A DNA stretch of 64,000 nt from Mycetohabitans rhizoxinica HKI 454 (GCF_000198775.1 NC_014722.1:209765-273764), one strand, 5' to 3'; shown: positions 1 through 9,144, counted from the stretch's first letter. Notes: generated by a model not told the origin, from the letters alone. Numbers and translations: made by a program.

Positions 1-99
1 CATCGCAGCGCTCCGGTTCATTGACTGCGTTAGGATCGGCTCGTGACTTATGATGCAGTGGTAGCCGCCGAGCGTAGCAGGCTCGGATTGACTTTCCAA

Positions 100-134
100 G
101 TTCTATTCTATTTAATATATTAATCATATAGAAC
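100..134. promoter_or_regulatory. Operator-like nested palindrome before the hpa operon
   Basis: An outer inverted repeat GTTCTAT (100-106) / ATAGAAC (128-134) encloses a perfect 12-bp palindrome TTAATATATTAA (112-123), and both share nearly the same centre. The site lies 20 bp before the GTG start of hpaG1 in the only AT-rich patch of the upstream DNA, so it probably overlaps the promoter. MarR-type HpaR repressors control hpa operons in other bacteria. The repressor gene is not in this window, so the assignment is inferred. Confidence 0.5.
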
Positions 135-154
135 GATGTGACAAGGATTGCCAC

Positions 155-868
155 GTGGAGCTGAATGTCGCAGTCGGCGCTAGGATACCCGGATCGGTCA
201 AGGTCGGGACGGTCTATGGCGTGTTATTGAATTTCCGCGGCGTGCTGCAGGCGCTGGGCGACGCGGTGAACCAGCCGCCGTACCAGCGGCCGCCACAAGC
301 CCCGGTCCTCTATATCAAGCCGGCCAATACGCTGGCCGGCGATGGTGACAGGGTGCAAGTGCCGCATGACGATGCCGGCGCTTGTGCGGCCGCGGTCGAC
401 TCGCTGGAAATTGGTGCGTCGCTGGGCATCGTGTTCGCGCGCCGCACCACGCGCGTGAAAGAACGCGATGCGCTCGATGCGGTGCTCGGCTTCACCGTCG
501 TCAACGATGTCAGCGTGCCACACTCAAGCCTGTACCGGCCGGCCGTGCGGTTCAACGCTCGCGACGGGTTCTGCCCGCTGGGTCCGGTCATCGTGCCCAC
601 CGGGCATGTTGGCACGCCCAACGCCTTGGACATCACGGTGCGGATCAATGGGCAAGTTCGCCAGCAGGCCAATACACGCGATGCGATCCGCGGCGTGGCG
701 CGCCTGATTGAAGAGGTCAGTGCGTTCATGTCGTTTGAGCGCGGCGACGTGCTGCTGCTCGGCGTGCCGCCGCATGCGCCGCGTGCTCAGCCGGGCGATG
801 CTGTGGAGATCGAGATCGAGCGCATCGGCGTGCTGCATAACGGGTTCGTGAGGGAAGCTACAACATGA
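155..868 (+). CDS. hpaG1: HpaG1, 4-hydroxyphenylacetate degradation bifunctional isomerase/decarboxylase, subunit 1
   Basis: 237 aa of the fumarylacetoacetate hydrolase (FAH) superfamily, matching the N-terminal half of E. coli HpaG. In that enzyme the two homologous halves perform decarboxylation of 5-oxo-pent-3-ene-1,2,5-tricarboxylate and isomerisation of 2-hydroxyhepta-2,4-dienedioate in homoprotocatechuate breakdown. Visible family segments include YIKPANT, NDVSVPHSSLYRP, RDGFCPLGP and the C-terminal GDVLLLGVP. The GTG start is chosen because AAGGA lies 7 bp upstream. Its stop overlaps the next start as ATGA, so the two halves are separate but translationally coupled genes. Confidence 0.9.
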   Translation: MELNVAVGARIPGSVKVGTVYGVLLNFRGVLQALGDAVNQPPYQRPPQAPVLYIKPANTLAGDGDRVQVPHDDAGACAAAVDSLEIGASLGIVFARRTTRVKERDALDAVLGFTVVNDVSVPHSSLYRPAVRFNARDGFCPLGPVIVPTGHVGTPNALDITVRINGQVRQQANTRDAIRGVARLIEEVSAFMSFERGDVLLLGVPPHAPRAQPGDAVEIEIERIGVLHNGFVREATT

Positions 869-1632
869 AGACTGCCCGCGTTGCCGTTGACGGCAATATT
901 CATTTTGCCACGCCGGGCGCTGGTGACACCGTGATCCTGGCCACCGGACGCACCGTCGCGGCCGACGACGTGGTATGGCTGCCGCCGATCGAGCCGCGCA
1001 CGACGTTCGCGCTCGGGCTTAACTACGCGGACCATGCACGGGAACTTGCGTTCAAGGCGCCGGACGAGCCGCTGGTGTTCCTGAAAAGCGCCAATACATT
1101 CGTCGGCCATCGTGCCTACACGGTGCGTCCCGCCGATGTGCAATACATGCACTATGAGTGCGAGCTTGCCGTGGTGATCGGGCGACGCGCGCGCCACGTG
1201 CCGAAGGAGCAGGCGTACGACTATGTGCGCGGCTATATGGTCGCCAACGACTATGCGGTCCGCGACTACCTCGAAAACTACTATCGTCCAAATCTGCGTG
1301 TGAAGAACCGTGACACGTGCACGCCGCTTGGACCGTGGCTGGTAGACCGTGACGACGTGCCCGACCCGATGAACCTGACCCTGCGTACATTTGTGAACGG
1401 TCAGCAGACGCAGCAAGGCAACACGCGGGACATGATCTTCGATATCCCGACGTTGATTGCGTACTTGAGCGGCTTCATGACGCTGGATGCCGGCGATATG
1501 ATCCTGACCGGTACGCCGCAAGGGTTGGCCGACACGCAGCCGGGCGATGAGGTGGTGACGCAGATCGATGGTATCGGCCGGTTGGCCAACACGATTGTCG
1601 CCGAGCGGCACTATTACGGATGCGACCAATAG
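865..1632 (+). CDS. hpaG2: HpaG2, 4-hydroxyphenylacetate degradation bifunctional isomerase/decarboxylase, subunit 2
   Basis: 255 aa, FAH superfamily, equivalent to the C-terminal half of E. coli HpaG. Diagnostic stretches are LGLNYADHARE near the N-terminus, VFLKSANTFVGH, the acidic metal-binding segment YECELAVVIG, NDYAVRDYLE and the C-terminal GDMILTGTPQG. It is cytoplasmic and acts after ring cleavage and dehydrogenation (HpaD, HpaE). It starts inside the hpaG1 stop (4-bp overlap), which suggests equal production of the two subunits. The 36-bp gap after it is a normal intra-operon distance. Confidence 0.92.
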   Translation: MKTARVAVDGNIHFATPGAGDTVILATGRTVAADDVVWLPPIEPRTTFALGLNYADHARELAFKAPDEPLVFLKSANTFVGHRAYTVRPADVQYMHYECELAVVIGRRARHVPKEQAYDYVRGYMVANDYAVRDYLENYYRPNLRVKNRDTCTPLGPWLVDRDDVPDPMNLTLRTFVNGQQTQQGNTRDMIFDIPTLIAYLSGFMTLDAGDMILTGTPQGLADTQPGDEVVTQIDGIGRLANTIVAERHYYGCDQ

Positions 1633-1713
1633 CGGCCGAATGCCGCGGCATAAAGTGCGGCGGAAACGATGCGGCGCCGCATGGTCGCAGCCGCCGCGCT
1701 GCAGGGAGGACAG

Positions 1714-3177
1714 ATGACGATCAAGCATTGGATTGGCGGCAAACAGGTGGAGAGCGCGCAAACGTTCGTCACAAGTAACCCGGCCACCGGCGAGCCGATT
1801 GATGTGGTCTGCGGAGGTGGCGAGCGCGAGGTCGCGCTGGCGGTGGCCGCGGCCAAGGCCGCGTTTCCGAAGTGGGCCAATACGCCCGCCAAGGAGCGGG
1901 CGCGACTGATGCGCAGGCTGGGCGAGTTAATCGAGCAGAACGTGCCGCAGTTGGCGCAACTGGAAACCTGCGACACGGGCTTGCCCATCGCGCAGACCCG
2001 CAAACAGCTGATTCCACGCGCGTCGGAAAATTTCAATTTTTTTGCCGAGGTCTGCGTGCAGATGAACGGGCGCACGTACCCGGTCGATGATCAGATGCTG
2101 AACTACACGCTGTACCAACCGGTCGGCGTTTGTGCGTTGATCTCGCCGTGGAACGTGCCGTTCATGACCGCAACGTGGAAAAGCGCACCGTGTTTGGCGC
2201 TAGGCAATACCGCGGTGCTGAAAATGTCGGAACTCTCGCCGCTAACCGCGGACCAGCTCGGTTTGCTGGCTCGCGAGGCTGGCATCCCGGCTGGCGTGTT
2301 CAATGTGGTGCAGGGCTACGGCGCGAGCGCGGGCGATGCGCTGGTGCGTCACCCCGACGTGCGCGCGGTGTCGTTCACTGGCGGTACCGCAACTGGCAAG
2401 CAAATCATCGAGCGCGCCGGACTGAAGAAGTTTTCGATGGAGTTGGGCGGCAAGTCGCCGGTGCTGATATTCGACGATGCCGATCTGGATCGTGCACTGG
2501 ACGCGGCGCTGTTTACGATTTTTTCGATCAATGGCGAGCGCTGTACGGCCGGCTCTCGGATCTTCGTGCAGCGCACGGTGTACAATGATTTCGTGCATAA
2601 GTTTGCGCAGCGTGCAAATAATTTGATCGTGGGTGATCCGATGGATGAACAAACCCATCTCGGTGCGATGATTAGTCAGGCGCACTGGGAAAAAGTCACC
2701 GGCTATATCCGGCTGGGTGAGCAGGAAGGCGCCACGGTGCTCGCCGGCGGCGCGGACAAGCCGCAGGGGTTGCCCGCGCACCTGCGCAACGGCAACTTTG
2801 TCCGTCCGACGGTGCTGGCTCATGTCGAGAACCGGATGCGGATCGCGCAGGAGGAGATTTTTGGACCGGTCGCGTGTTTGATCCCGTTTGACAATGAGGA
2901 CGACGGGCTGGCGATGGCCAACGACGTGAAGTATGGCCTGGCGTCATATATCTGGACGCAGGACGTGGGCAAGGTCCATCGGCTTGCGCGCGGCATTGAA
3001 GCCGGCATGGTGTTCGTCAACAGCCAGAATGTGCGTGATCTGCGCCAACCGTTCGGCGGCACGAAGGAATCTGGAACAGGCCGCGAAGGCGGCGATTACA
3101 GCTTCGAAGTATTCGCCGAGGTCAAGAACGTCTGCATCTCGATGGGTTCGCATCACATTCCGAAATGGGGCGTGTGA
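1714..3177 (+). CDS. hpaE: HpaE, 5-carboxymethyl-2-hydroxymuconate semialdehyde dehydrogenase
   Basis: 487 aa aldehyde dehydrogenase, the same length as E. coli HpaE. It oxidises the NAD-linked ring-cleavage semialdehyde made by HpaD. The catalytic Cys sits in NGERCTAGSR, the general-base Glu in MELGGKSP, and the cofactor-binding loop is FTGGTATGK. The ATG at 1714 is preferred over an in-frame ATG at 1669 because GGGAGGA immediately precedes it and the protein then begins MTIKHWIGGK, as in the family. Its stop is one base from the hpaD start. Confidence 0.95.
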   Translation: MTIKHWIGGKQVESAQTFVTSNPATGEPIDVVCGGGEREVALAVAAAKAAFPKWANTPAKERARLMRRLGELIEQNVPQLAQLETCDTGLPIAQTRKQLIPRASENFNFFAEVCVQMNGRTYPVDDQMLNYTLYQPVGVCALISPWNVPFMTATWKSAPCLALGNTAVLKMSELSPLTADQLGLLAREAGIPAGVFNVVQGYGASAGDALVRHPDVRAVSFTGGTATGKQIIERAGLKKFSMELGGKSPVLIFDDADLDRALDAALFTIFSINGERCTAGSRIFVQRTVYNDFVHKFAQRANNLIVGDPMDEQTHLGAMISQAHWEKVTGYIRLGEQEGATVLAGGADKPQGLPAHLRNGNFVRPTVLAHVENRMRIAQEEIFGPVACLIPFDNEDDGLAMANDVKYGLASYIWTQDVGKVHRLARGIEAGMVFVNSQNVRDLRQPFGGTKESGTGREGGDYSFEVFAEVKNVCISMGSHHIPKWGV

Positions 3178-3178
3178 C

Positions 3179-4030
3179 ATGGGCAAGCTCTCGCTCGCAG
3201 CCAAGATCACCCACGTGCCATCGATGTACCTGTCCGAGTTGCCCGGCAAGCATCACGGTTGCCGGCAGGCGGCCATCGACGGCCATCGCATCATCGGCGA
3301 GCGCTGCCGTGCGCTGAACGTCGATACCCTTATCGTTTCCGATGTGCACTGGCTGGTCAATGCCGGCTACCACGTCAACTGCAACGCCCGTTTTCAGGGA
3401 ACGTATACGAGCAACGAATTGCCGCACTTTATCAAGGACATGACGTATGCGTATCCGGGCAATCCCACGTTGGGACGGTTGATCGCCCAGACCGCGACCG
3501 AGTACGGCGTGCACACACGCGCGCACGAGGTTGATAGCTTGGGGCTCGAATACGGCACGCTGGTGCCGATGCGGTACATGAACAGCGACCAGCACTTCAA
3601 GGTCGTGTCGATCGCCGGTGGATGCGCATGGCATACCTTAGATGAGAGCCGGCGCTTCGGCCAAGCGTTGAAGGAGGCGATCGCGCGCAGCGACGCCAAT
3701 GTCGCGTTTCTGGCGAGCGGCTCGCTGTCGCACCGCTTCAACGACAACGGTTCGCCGGAGGAGTCGATTCACGATATCAGCCGGGAGTTTTTCCGTCAGG
3801 TAGACCTGCGCGTGGTCCAGTTGTGGAAACAGGGCGATTTCGCCACCTTCTGCAAGATGCTCCCCGAGTACAACACCCATTGCCGTGGCGAGGGCGGCAT
3901 GCATGACACCGCGATGCTGTTGGGGCTACTCGGCTGGGACCGCTACGACCAGCCGGTCGAGATTGTGACCGATTACTTCGCCAGTTCCGGCACCGGCCAG
4001 ATCAATGCGATCTTTCCGCTGCCGTGGTGA
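3179..4030 (+). CDS. hpaD: HpaD, 3,4-dihydroxyphenylacetate (homoprotocatechuate) 2,3-dioxygenase
   Basis: 283 aa extradiol ring-cleavage dioxygenase of the LigB (class III) family, the length of E. coli HpaD. It opens homoprotocatechuate between C2 and C3 using a ferrous ion. The N-terminus AAKITHVPSMY carries the first metal-ligand His; SDVHWL and SLSHRFND are further conserved His-containing segments. The ATG at 3179 follows the hpaE stop by one base, so a longer in-frame reading that overlaps hpaE is rejected. Confidence 0.95.
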   Translation: MGKLSLAAKITHVPSMYLSELPGKHHGCRQAAIDGHRIIGERCRALNVDTLIVSDVHWLVNAGYHVNCNARFQGTYTSNELPHFIKDMTYAYPGNPTLGRLIAQTATEYGVHTRAHEVDSLGLEYGTLVPMRYMNSDQHFKVVSIAGGCAWHTLDESRRFGQALKEAIARSDANVAFLASGSLSHRFNDNGSPEESIHDISREFFRQVDLRVVQLWKQGDFATFCKMLPEYNTHCRGEGGMHDTAMLLGLLGWDRYDQPVEIVTDYFASSGTGQINAIFPLPW

Positions 4031-4058
4031 CCCGGACTGTTGACCCAGGAGTGGATCG

Positions 4059-4448
4059 ATGCCTCATGTCATTGTCGAATATACGGCCAATCTGCGCGCC
4101 GATGCCCGCATTGGCGAGCTTCTCGCCACGATCAACAACACGCTGATTGCGCAAAGCGGGGTGTTCCCAATCGGCGGGATCCGTTCGCGGGCGATCGCGC
4201 TGGACGACTATCGGATTGCCGACGGCAGCGGCGACGATGCGTTCGTCCATGTGACACTGAAGATCGGCGCGGGTCGCGACGAGGCGACGAAGAAAAAAGC
4301 ATGCGATGCGCTGTTCGCGGCGATCGACGCCCATTTTGCTGCGCTGTTCGCCACGCGCTATCTGGCGTTGTCGCTGGAGGTGGTCGAATTCAGCGAAGCC
4401 GGCACCTATAAGCATAACAACGTCCATGCGCGGTACCGCCGTGCGTGA
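4059..4448 (+). CDS. hpaF: HpaF, 5-carboxymethyl-2-hydroxymuconate delta-isomerase
   Basis: 129 aa, tautomerase superfamily (CHMI). It isomerises 5-carboxymethyl-2-hydroxymuconate in the homoprotocatechuate pathway. The residue after the initiator Met is Pro (MPHVIVEYTANL), which becomes the catalytic N-terminal proline after Met removal. CAGGAGTGG just before the ATG supplies the ribosome site. It lies 28 bp after hpaD and 31 bp before hpaH. Confidence 0.93.
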   Translation: MPHVIVEYTANLRADARIGELLATINNTLIAQSGVFPIGGIRSRAIALDDYRIADGSGDDAFVHVTLKIGAGRDEATKKKACDALFAAIDAHFAALFATRYLALSLEVVEFSEAGTYKHNNVHARYRRA

Positions 4449-4479
4449 GCTTGACCTCCTTCTGAATCCTGGACGCCGC

Positions 4480-5280
4480 ATGGAAGAGACCCTCATTGAG
4501 CACATTGCGACGCAGTTGGACGAGGCCGAGCGTTCGCGCACGCCAATCCGGCAAATTTCGCTCGAATATCCGCAGATCACCGTCGAGGACGCCTATGCGA
4601 TTCAGCGCACATGGGTCGCCAAGAAGCTGGCGCGCGGACGCATGGTCAAGGGGCACAAGATCGGCCTGACATCCAAGGCCATGCAGTACTCGTCGCAGAT
4701 CGACGAACCGGACTATGGAACGCTGCTCGACGACATGTTCTTCGGCGAAGGCTCGAGCGTGCCGATCGATCGGTTCATCGTGCCACGCGTGGAAGTTGAA
4801 CTTGCGTTCGTGCTGGGTAAGCGACTCAGCGGTCCGGCATGCACACTGTTCGACGTCTACGACGCGGTCGACTACGTGATTCCGGCGCTGGAGATCATCG
4901 ACGCGCGCAGTCACGCGATCGACCCGGACACGAAGCGCCCGCGCAAGGTGTACGACACGATCGCGGACAATGCCGCGAATGCCGGCGTGGTGCTCGGCGG
5001 CCGGCCGGTCAAGCCATGCGACGTCGACCTGCGCTGGGTTGCTGCGATCATGTCGCGCAACGGTACGATCGAGGAAACCGGCGTGGCCGCAGGTGTGCTG
5101 AACCATCCCGCTAACGGCGTCGCGTGGTTGGCGAACAAGCTGCATCCGTTCGACGTCGCGCTGGAGCCAGGCCACGTGGTACTCGCCGGCTCGTTCACGC
5201 GGCCGTGCCTGGCTTGCAAGGGCGATACATTCAACGTCGACTATGGACCGCTTGGCGCGATCTCGTGCTACTTCGGTTGA
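4480..5280 (+). CDS. hpaH: HpaH, 2-oxo-hept-4-ene-1,7-dioate hydratase
   Basis: 266 aa, the size of E. coli HpaH (267), of the hydratase/decarboxylase branch of the FAH superfamily. It adds water to 2-oxohept-4-ene-1,7-dioate. Conserved stretches are [13 protein letters not shown], the metal-site region [12 protein letters not shown], the middle segment [10 protein letters not shown] and the end VLAGSFTRP. The ATG at 4480 gives the family N-terminus; an upstream in-frame extension overlaps hpaF and is not credible. This is the last gene of the operon here. No hpaI aldolase, transporter or regulator follows. Confidence 0.94.
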   Translation: MEETLIEHIATQLDEAERSRTPIRQISLEYPQITVEDAYAIQRTWVAKKLARGRMVKGHKIGLTSKAMQYSSQIDEPDYGTLLDDMFFGEGSSVPIDRFIVPRVEVELAFVLGKRLSGPACTLFDVYDAVDYVIPALEIIDARSHAIDPDTKRPRKVYDTIADNAANAGVVLGGRPVKPCDVDLRWVAAIMSRNGTIEETGVAAGVLNHPANGVAWLANKLHPFDVALEPGHVVLAGSFTRPCLACKGDTFNVDYGPLGAISCYFG

Positions 5281-5443
5281 CCGAATTGGCCGGCAATGTC
5301 TTCGCGCCGCGTACCGTAGCGCGAGCATGACTACGCTGGACAGCCGCACGTAAAGCCAATTCAGCCATTTTCTAGAGTCGACTTCTTTCAATTCTTGCAA
5401 TTATCGGTCGCAAACACGTGGACGCTCGACAAGTGAGGAAAAA

Positions 5444-6169
5444 ATGAGAGCAAGTATGGCGGTGGTAGGGGCATTGAGTGTGGCGGTGGCGGCGTGCGAC
5501 GGTAGCCAGGTGTCGCCCACGGTTATCGCGGGTCCGTATTCGGGAACCTGGAACGAACAGTCCGCCCGGATCCTGGTGCTGGACGACGGTCGTTTCTATG
5601 TGCGATACATGAAGGCTGACATACCGAGTGCGCTGGCCGGCGTGGTCGCGGGCACGATCGCATCGATCGACGGGAAAGTCGCCCAGGGCAGCGGCATCGA
5701 CTACAACTACGGCGAGCCGGGCGTGACGGCGCTGACCTGGAGCGGCATGTACGCGGCTGGCCAAACGATCGCGGCTAAGGCGTCCTATGCGGACGGCAGA
5801 ACGGCGCAACTGAATGCGCGCTACGATTCGCACTGGGCCCGGGCGACGTTGGTGGCCGCGACCGGCAGCTTTTGCGGCGTGGGGATGACTCACCGGGGAA
5901 CACAAGTCGATTTCGATGCCGTGCGCTTCACCGTGGACGCCAAGGGGGAAATCGCCGGCCTGGCACAGCAGTGTCAGTTTTCTGGTACGCTCGCGCCGCG
6001 CGTGTCCAGTAACGTCTATGACGCGACGCTGAATTTTGATGGCGGTGCCGGTTGCGCCTACCCGAATACTCCGGCAAGCGGGTTCGCCATGATGCGCGAT
6101 ACGCAACTGGAAATATTTGTCCAGACTCCCGATAAATCCAGCATTCTGCTCGTCATGGAAAAGCAATAG
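5444..6169 (+). CDS. Putative lipoprotein of unknown function
   Basis: 241 aa that I do not recognise. The first 18 residues form a short lipoprotein signal with the lipobox VAAC (Cys18) followed by Asp-Gly; Asp at +2 would suggest inner-membrane retention in enterics. The body has an even spread of beta-prone sequence and four or five cysteines (for example GSFCGVG, QQCQF, GAGCAYP), consistent with a periplasmic beta-rich domain. GAGGAA lies 5 bp before the ATG. It stands alone between the hpa operon and rpsU. Confidence 0.75.
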   Translation: MRASMAVVGALSVAVAACDGSQVSPTVIAGPYSGTWNEQSARILVLDDGRFYVRYMKADIPSALAGVVAGTIASIDGKVAQGSGIDYNYGEPGVTALTWSGMYAAGQTIAAKASYADGRTAQLNARYDSHWARATLVAATGSFCGVGMTHRGTQVDFDAVRFTVDAKGEIAGLAQQCQFSGTLAPRVSSNVYDATLNFDGGAGCAYPNTPASGFAMMRDTQLEIFVQTPDKSSILLVMEKQ

Positions 6170-6583
6170 TGGGGTCACGTGCCCGCCTGTACCCGATCCA
6201 GACGTGGCGGCCCGACGTACACCGACAGCGGCGCCGATTGTTGCGACGATGATTCACACTGCGTGTCATCTGGGACGCTGGAAAAACGCGGCGGTTTATG
6301 CTATTCTCCCTCGCTTTAAAGTGAGAAGGGTGTCCCGGTTGACCTGTTCCGGTGTTCCACCGCTTCTCATCGCGCCCGCCTGCGCGTTTGCTTCCCCCCG
6401 TATTCCCTGAGGGCCCGCCATCGTGCGGCCAGCGCAGTTGTAGTCCGGTTTTCCGGGCGCGTCAATACGGCTGTGGTGTCCATTGGGCCTCTCCGTGTCG
6501 ACGCGTCGTTGCGTAAGCGGGGGGTGGGAAGTGGCGATGCAAGGCGACAGGGCGATGAACGTATTGAACTAGCCAGGGACAAC
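6170..6583. other. Intergenic region before rpsU
   Basis: About 410 bp with no convincing gene. Around 6279-6307 there is a weak promoter possibility (TGGAAA, 17 bp, TATTCT). It is followed by a partly symmetrical stretch at 6304-6329 (TTCTC...CGCTTT/AAAGTG...AGAA). It may hold the rpsU promoter. Confidence 0.4.
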
Positions 6584-6796
6584 ATGACCACGATTGTTAT
6601 CAAGGAAAACGAGCCGTTCGAAGTGGCGATCCGCCGCTTTCGCCGGACCATCGAGCGCAATGGCCTGATCGCTGAGTTGCGCGAGCGCCAGTCGTACGAA
6701 AAGCCGACGGCTGTGCGCAAGCGCAAGAAGGCCGCCGCGGTCAAGCGCCTGCAGCGTCGCCTGCGTAGCCAGCAACTGCCGAAGAAGCTCCACTAA
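6584..6796 (+). CDS. rpsU: 30S ribosomal protein bS21
   Basis: 70 aa, the usual length of bS21. It begins [19 protein letters not shown] and ends in a very basic helix ([17 protein letters not shown]). It binds 16S rRNA in the small subunit near the anti-Shine-Dalgarno end and helps initiation. AGGGAC precedes the ATG by 3 bp. Unlike the common rpsU-dnaG-rpoD arrangement, it is monocistronic here with its own terminator, as for the extra rpsU copies of Burkholderia. Confidence 0.97.
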   Translation: MTTIVIKENEPFEVAIRRFRRTIERNGLIAELRERQSYEKPTAVRKRKKAAAVKRLQRRLRSQQLPKKLH

Positions 6797-6836
6797 ACGG
6801 CTTGCCGGTCCGCCCCCAGGCGCATCGCATCGATTC

Positions 6837-6869
6837 AAACGGCCCATGTCCACCGGACATGGGCCGTTT
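6837..6869 (+). terminator. rpsU terminator hairpin
   Basis: A perfect 15-bp stem (6837-6851 with 6855-6869) closes a 3-nt loop. The A-rich 5' side and TTT at the 3' side allow termination on either strand. The T-run on the + strand is short. Nothing else is seen between here and 7154 except GC-rich sequence. Confidence 0.8.
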
Positions 6870-7154
6870 GTCGTCTGGGCGTCGATGATGTGGGGTCCGA
6901 GGTGTGGCGGTCTGGCGTTGCCGATGGCGAAATATGTCGGAGCCGAGGTGAGGGCGCGCCTCGTACCGCCGGCCGGAGATTCGGTCGATGGCGCGTTGCA
7001 CCTGGCGTCGATGGCCGTTGCACAATCGTCGAGCGTGCCGCGTTGAAGTGACGTTAAAGTGGTATGCTTTAGCGCGTTTCGCGCGCGGCTCGCCCGCGCG
7101 CCATGCGTGCATGGCCGTATCGCGCCGGCGTGCTTTGCTCTCAGTGACCTATCT

Positions 7155-8060
7155 ATGTACCAAGTCATTGCCACTGATCTGGACGGCACGCTACTCGATA
7201 GCGATCACCAGGTCGATCCGTTTACTGTCGCCACGCTGCAAGAGTTGCAAGCGCATGGCCTGCATTTCGTGATCGCAACCGGGCGGCATTTCCGCGACGT
7301 GGCAGGGATCCGCGACCGGCTCGGCATCCGGCCGTATCTGGTCACTTCCAACGGCGCGCGTGTGCACGATGCGCGGGACAACCGCCTCCACGCGCACGAC
7401 CTACCCCCGGATATCGTCAAGCAACTGGTGGCGCCCCATATCGCCGGCACGCACGGCCGTGTCATCGTCAACTTGTTTGTCGACGATGCATGGCTGATCG
7501 ATCGCGAAGCGCCTCAGCTGTTGGCGTTCCATCAGGATTCCGGATTTCGCTACGAGGTGGCCAACCTCGCGACACATGATGGTCAAGGAGTGGCGAAGGT
7601 ACTGTACATCGGGGATGCCGCTGACCTGGGCGTGGTCGAGCGTAACCTGGCTTGGCATTTCGGTGATGCGTTGTACGTGACGTATTCGCTGCCCGATTGC
7701 CTCGAGGTGATGGCCGCCAGCGTGTCGAAGGGACGTGCGCTGGCATTCGTGCTCGAGCAGCTTGGCCTACCCGCCGAACGGTGCATTGCGTTCGGCGACA
7801 ACATGAATGACATCGACATGCTGGAGTCGGTCGGACACCCGTTCATGATGGGCAACGCCAATCCCGGATTGATCGCGCGGCTACCCCATGTCCCGCGCAT
7901 CGGCAACAATTTCGAGGCCGGTGTCGCCCACCATTTGCGCGCATTGTTCGCGCCGCAGCGCGAGTATCAGGGCCTGCGCACCGGCAAAACATGGAGCGAC
8001 TGCGGCAAGCCGCCCAAATGGATCGCGGGCAAGAACCGTGAGCGTTTCTTAATCCCGTGA
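7155..8060 (+). CDS. Cof-type HAD-IIB phosphatase with a C-terminal H-NS-like DNA-binding tail
   Basis: 301 aa. Residues 1-270 are a Cof/YbiV-like HAD phosphatase: motif I DLDGTLLDSD, motif II VTSNGA, Lys in SKGRAL and the motif III/IV acidic site FGDNMNDIDML. The last ~30 residues do not belong to the HAD fold. They match the C-terminal DNA-binding motif of H-NS proteins: TGKTWSDCGKPPKWI followed by AGKNRERFLI. The usual W-S-G-R-G-K loop reads W-S-D-C-G-K, so the minor-groove arginine is lost. ATG 7155 is chosen because the family N-terminus MYQVIATDLDGT begins there. Substrate unknown; sugar phosphates are usual for this family. Confidence 0.85.
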   Translation: MYQVIATDLDGTLLDSDHQVDPFTVATLQELQAHGLHFVIATGRHFRDVAGIRDRLGIRPYLVTSNGARVHDARDNRLHAHDLPPDIVKQLVAPHIAGTHGRVIVNLFVDDAWLIDREAPQLLAFHQDSGFRYEVANLATHDGQGVAKVLYIGDAADLGVVERNLAWHFGDALYVTYSLPDCLEVMAASVSKGRALAFVLEQLGLPAERCIAFGDNMNDIDMLESVGHPFMMGNANPGLIARLPHVPRIGNNFEAGVAHHLRALFAPQREYQGLRTGKTWSDCGKPPKWIAGKNRERFLIP

Positions 8061-8079
8061 CGCCACGCGGGCGCCTCTG

Positions 8080-9144
8080 TCAGCCGGTCGCGACCTTGCG
8101 CAGCATCGGCTGGCGCGCGCCGCGTGCCAGCGACGCATACGCGTCGACGTAATGCTGTGCCATGATCCGCGCCGTGAAGCGCTGCTCGAAGCGCGCGCGG
8201 ATTTGTTTGCGAGACAGCGCCTCTACCTGCGACAACGCGGTTACCGCGCCGTCGACATCTTCGCAAATGAAGCCGGTTACGCCGTGCTCGACCACCTCGG
8301 GCACTGAGCCGCGGTTGAAAGCGATCACCGGCGTGCCACATGCCATCGATTCGATCATGACCAGCCCGAACGGCTCGCACCAGTCGATTGGGAACAACAA
8401 CGCCTTCGCACCGGACAAGAAAGCCGGCTTTTGTGCTTCGTTGATTTCGCCAATGAACTCGACATCGCCGAGTGAGAGCAGGGGCTCGATTTCGCTCTTG
8501 AAGTATTCGCGATCGACCTTGTCGACCTTGGCGGCGATTTTCAGCGGCAGACCGGCCTGTGCGGCGATGCGGATCGCGTGATCGACGCGCTTTTCCGGGC
8601 AGATGCGGCCCAGGAACGCCAAGTACGTCGGCTTGATGTCGGTTTGCGGCACGAGCAGGCTTTCCGGTAGCCCGTGATGGATGGTATCGACCCACCCAGC
8701 ACGCGGTAGCGGCCCGCGCTGCGAATCCGAGATCGAAATGACGTGTGCCTGCGGGAAGCTGTCGAAGATCGGTTGCAGCTCCGGCAGGTCTAGGCGTCCG
8801 TGAAGCGTGGTGACGAACGGGGTGTCGATCTGCGAGAACAGGGGAAACGGCAAATAATCGAGGTGAAAATGCAAGATGTCGAACTCGTGGGCCACGCGGC
8901 GCACCTGTTCAAGCATCAATATATGCGGCGCCATCCAGTCGCGAATGGACGGGTCCAAGCGCAATGCGCGGGGCCATGCCGCTTCAAGGCGTGCCGAAGT
9001 ACGCGAATCGCCGCTCGCGAACAGTGTCACATCGTGCCCCAGCTCCACCAGCCCTTCCGTCAGGTATGACACCACGCGCTCGGTGCCTCCATAGAGTTTG
9101 GGCGGCACGGCTTCGTGCAGCGGTGCGATTTGTGCGATACGCAT
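8080..9144 (-). CDS. Glycosyltransferase family 4 protein
   Basis: 354 aa GT4 (GT-B fold). The N-terminal acceptor domain starts MRIAQIAPLHEAVPPKLYGG with the glycine loop YGGTERVV. The C-terminal nucleotide-sugar domain has FLGRICPEKR and the E-x7-E signature EPFGLVMIESMACGTPVIA. AAGGAG precedes the start. Family members transfer sugars from nucleotide sugars; the acceptor is unknown. It is convergent with the HAD/H-NS gene (19-bp gap) and not in an operon. Confidence 0.88.
   Translation of the reverse strand: MRIAQIAPLHEAVPPKLYGGTERVVSYLTEGLVELGHDVTLFASGDSRTSARLEAAWPRALRLDPSIRDWMAPHILMLEQVRRVAHEFDILHFHLDYLPFPLFSQIDTPFVTTLHGRLDLPELQPIFDSFPQAHVISISDSQRGPLPRAGWVDTIHHGLPESLLVPQTDIKPTYLAFLGRICPEKRVDHAIRIAAQAGLPLKIAAKVDKVDREYFKSEIEPLLSLGDVEFIGEINEAQKPAFLSGAKALLFPIDWCEPFGLVMIESMACGTPVIAFNRGSVPEVVEHGVTGFICEDVDGAVTALSQVEALSRKQIRARFEQRFTARIMAQHYVDAYASLARGARQPMLRKVATG

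Noticed and set aside
787..1761. 324-codon minus-strand open frame
   Set aside because: Shadow of hpaG2; His/Arg-rich and without motif.
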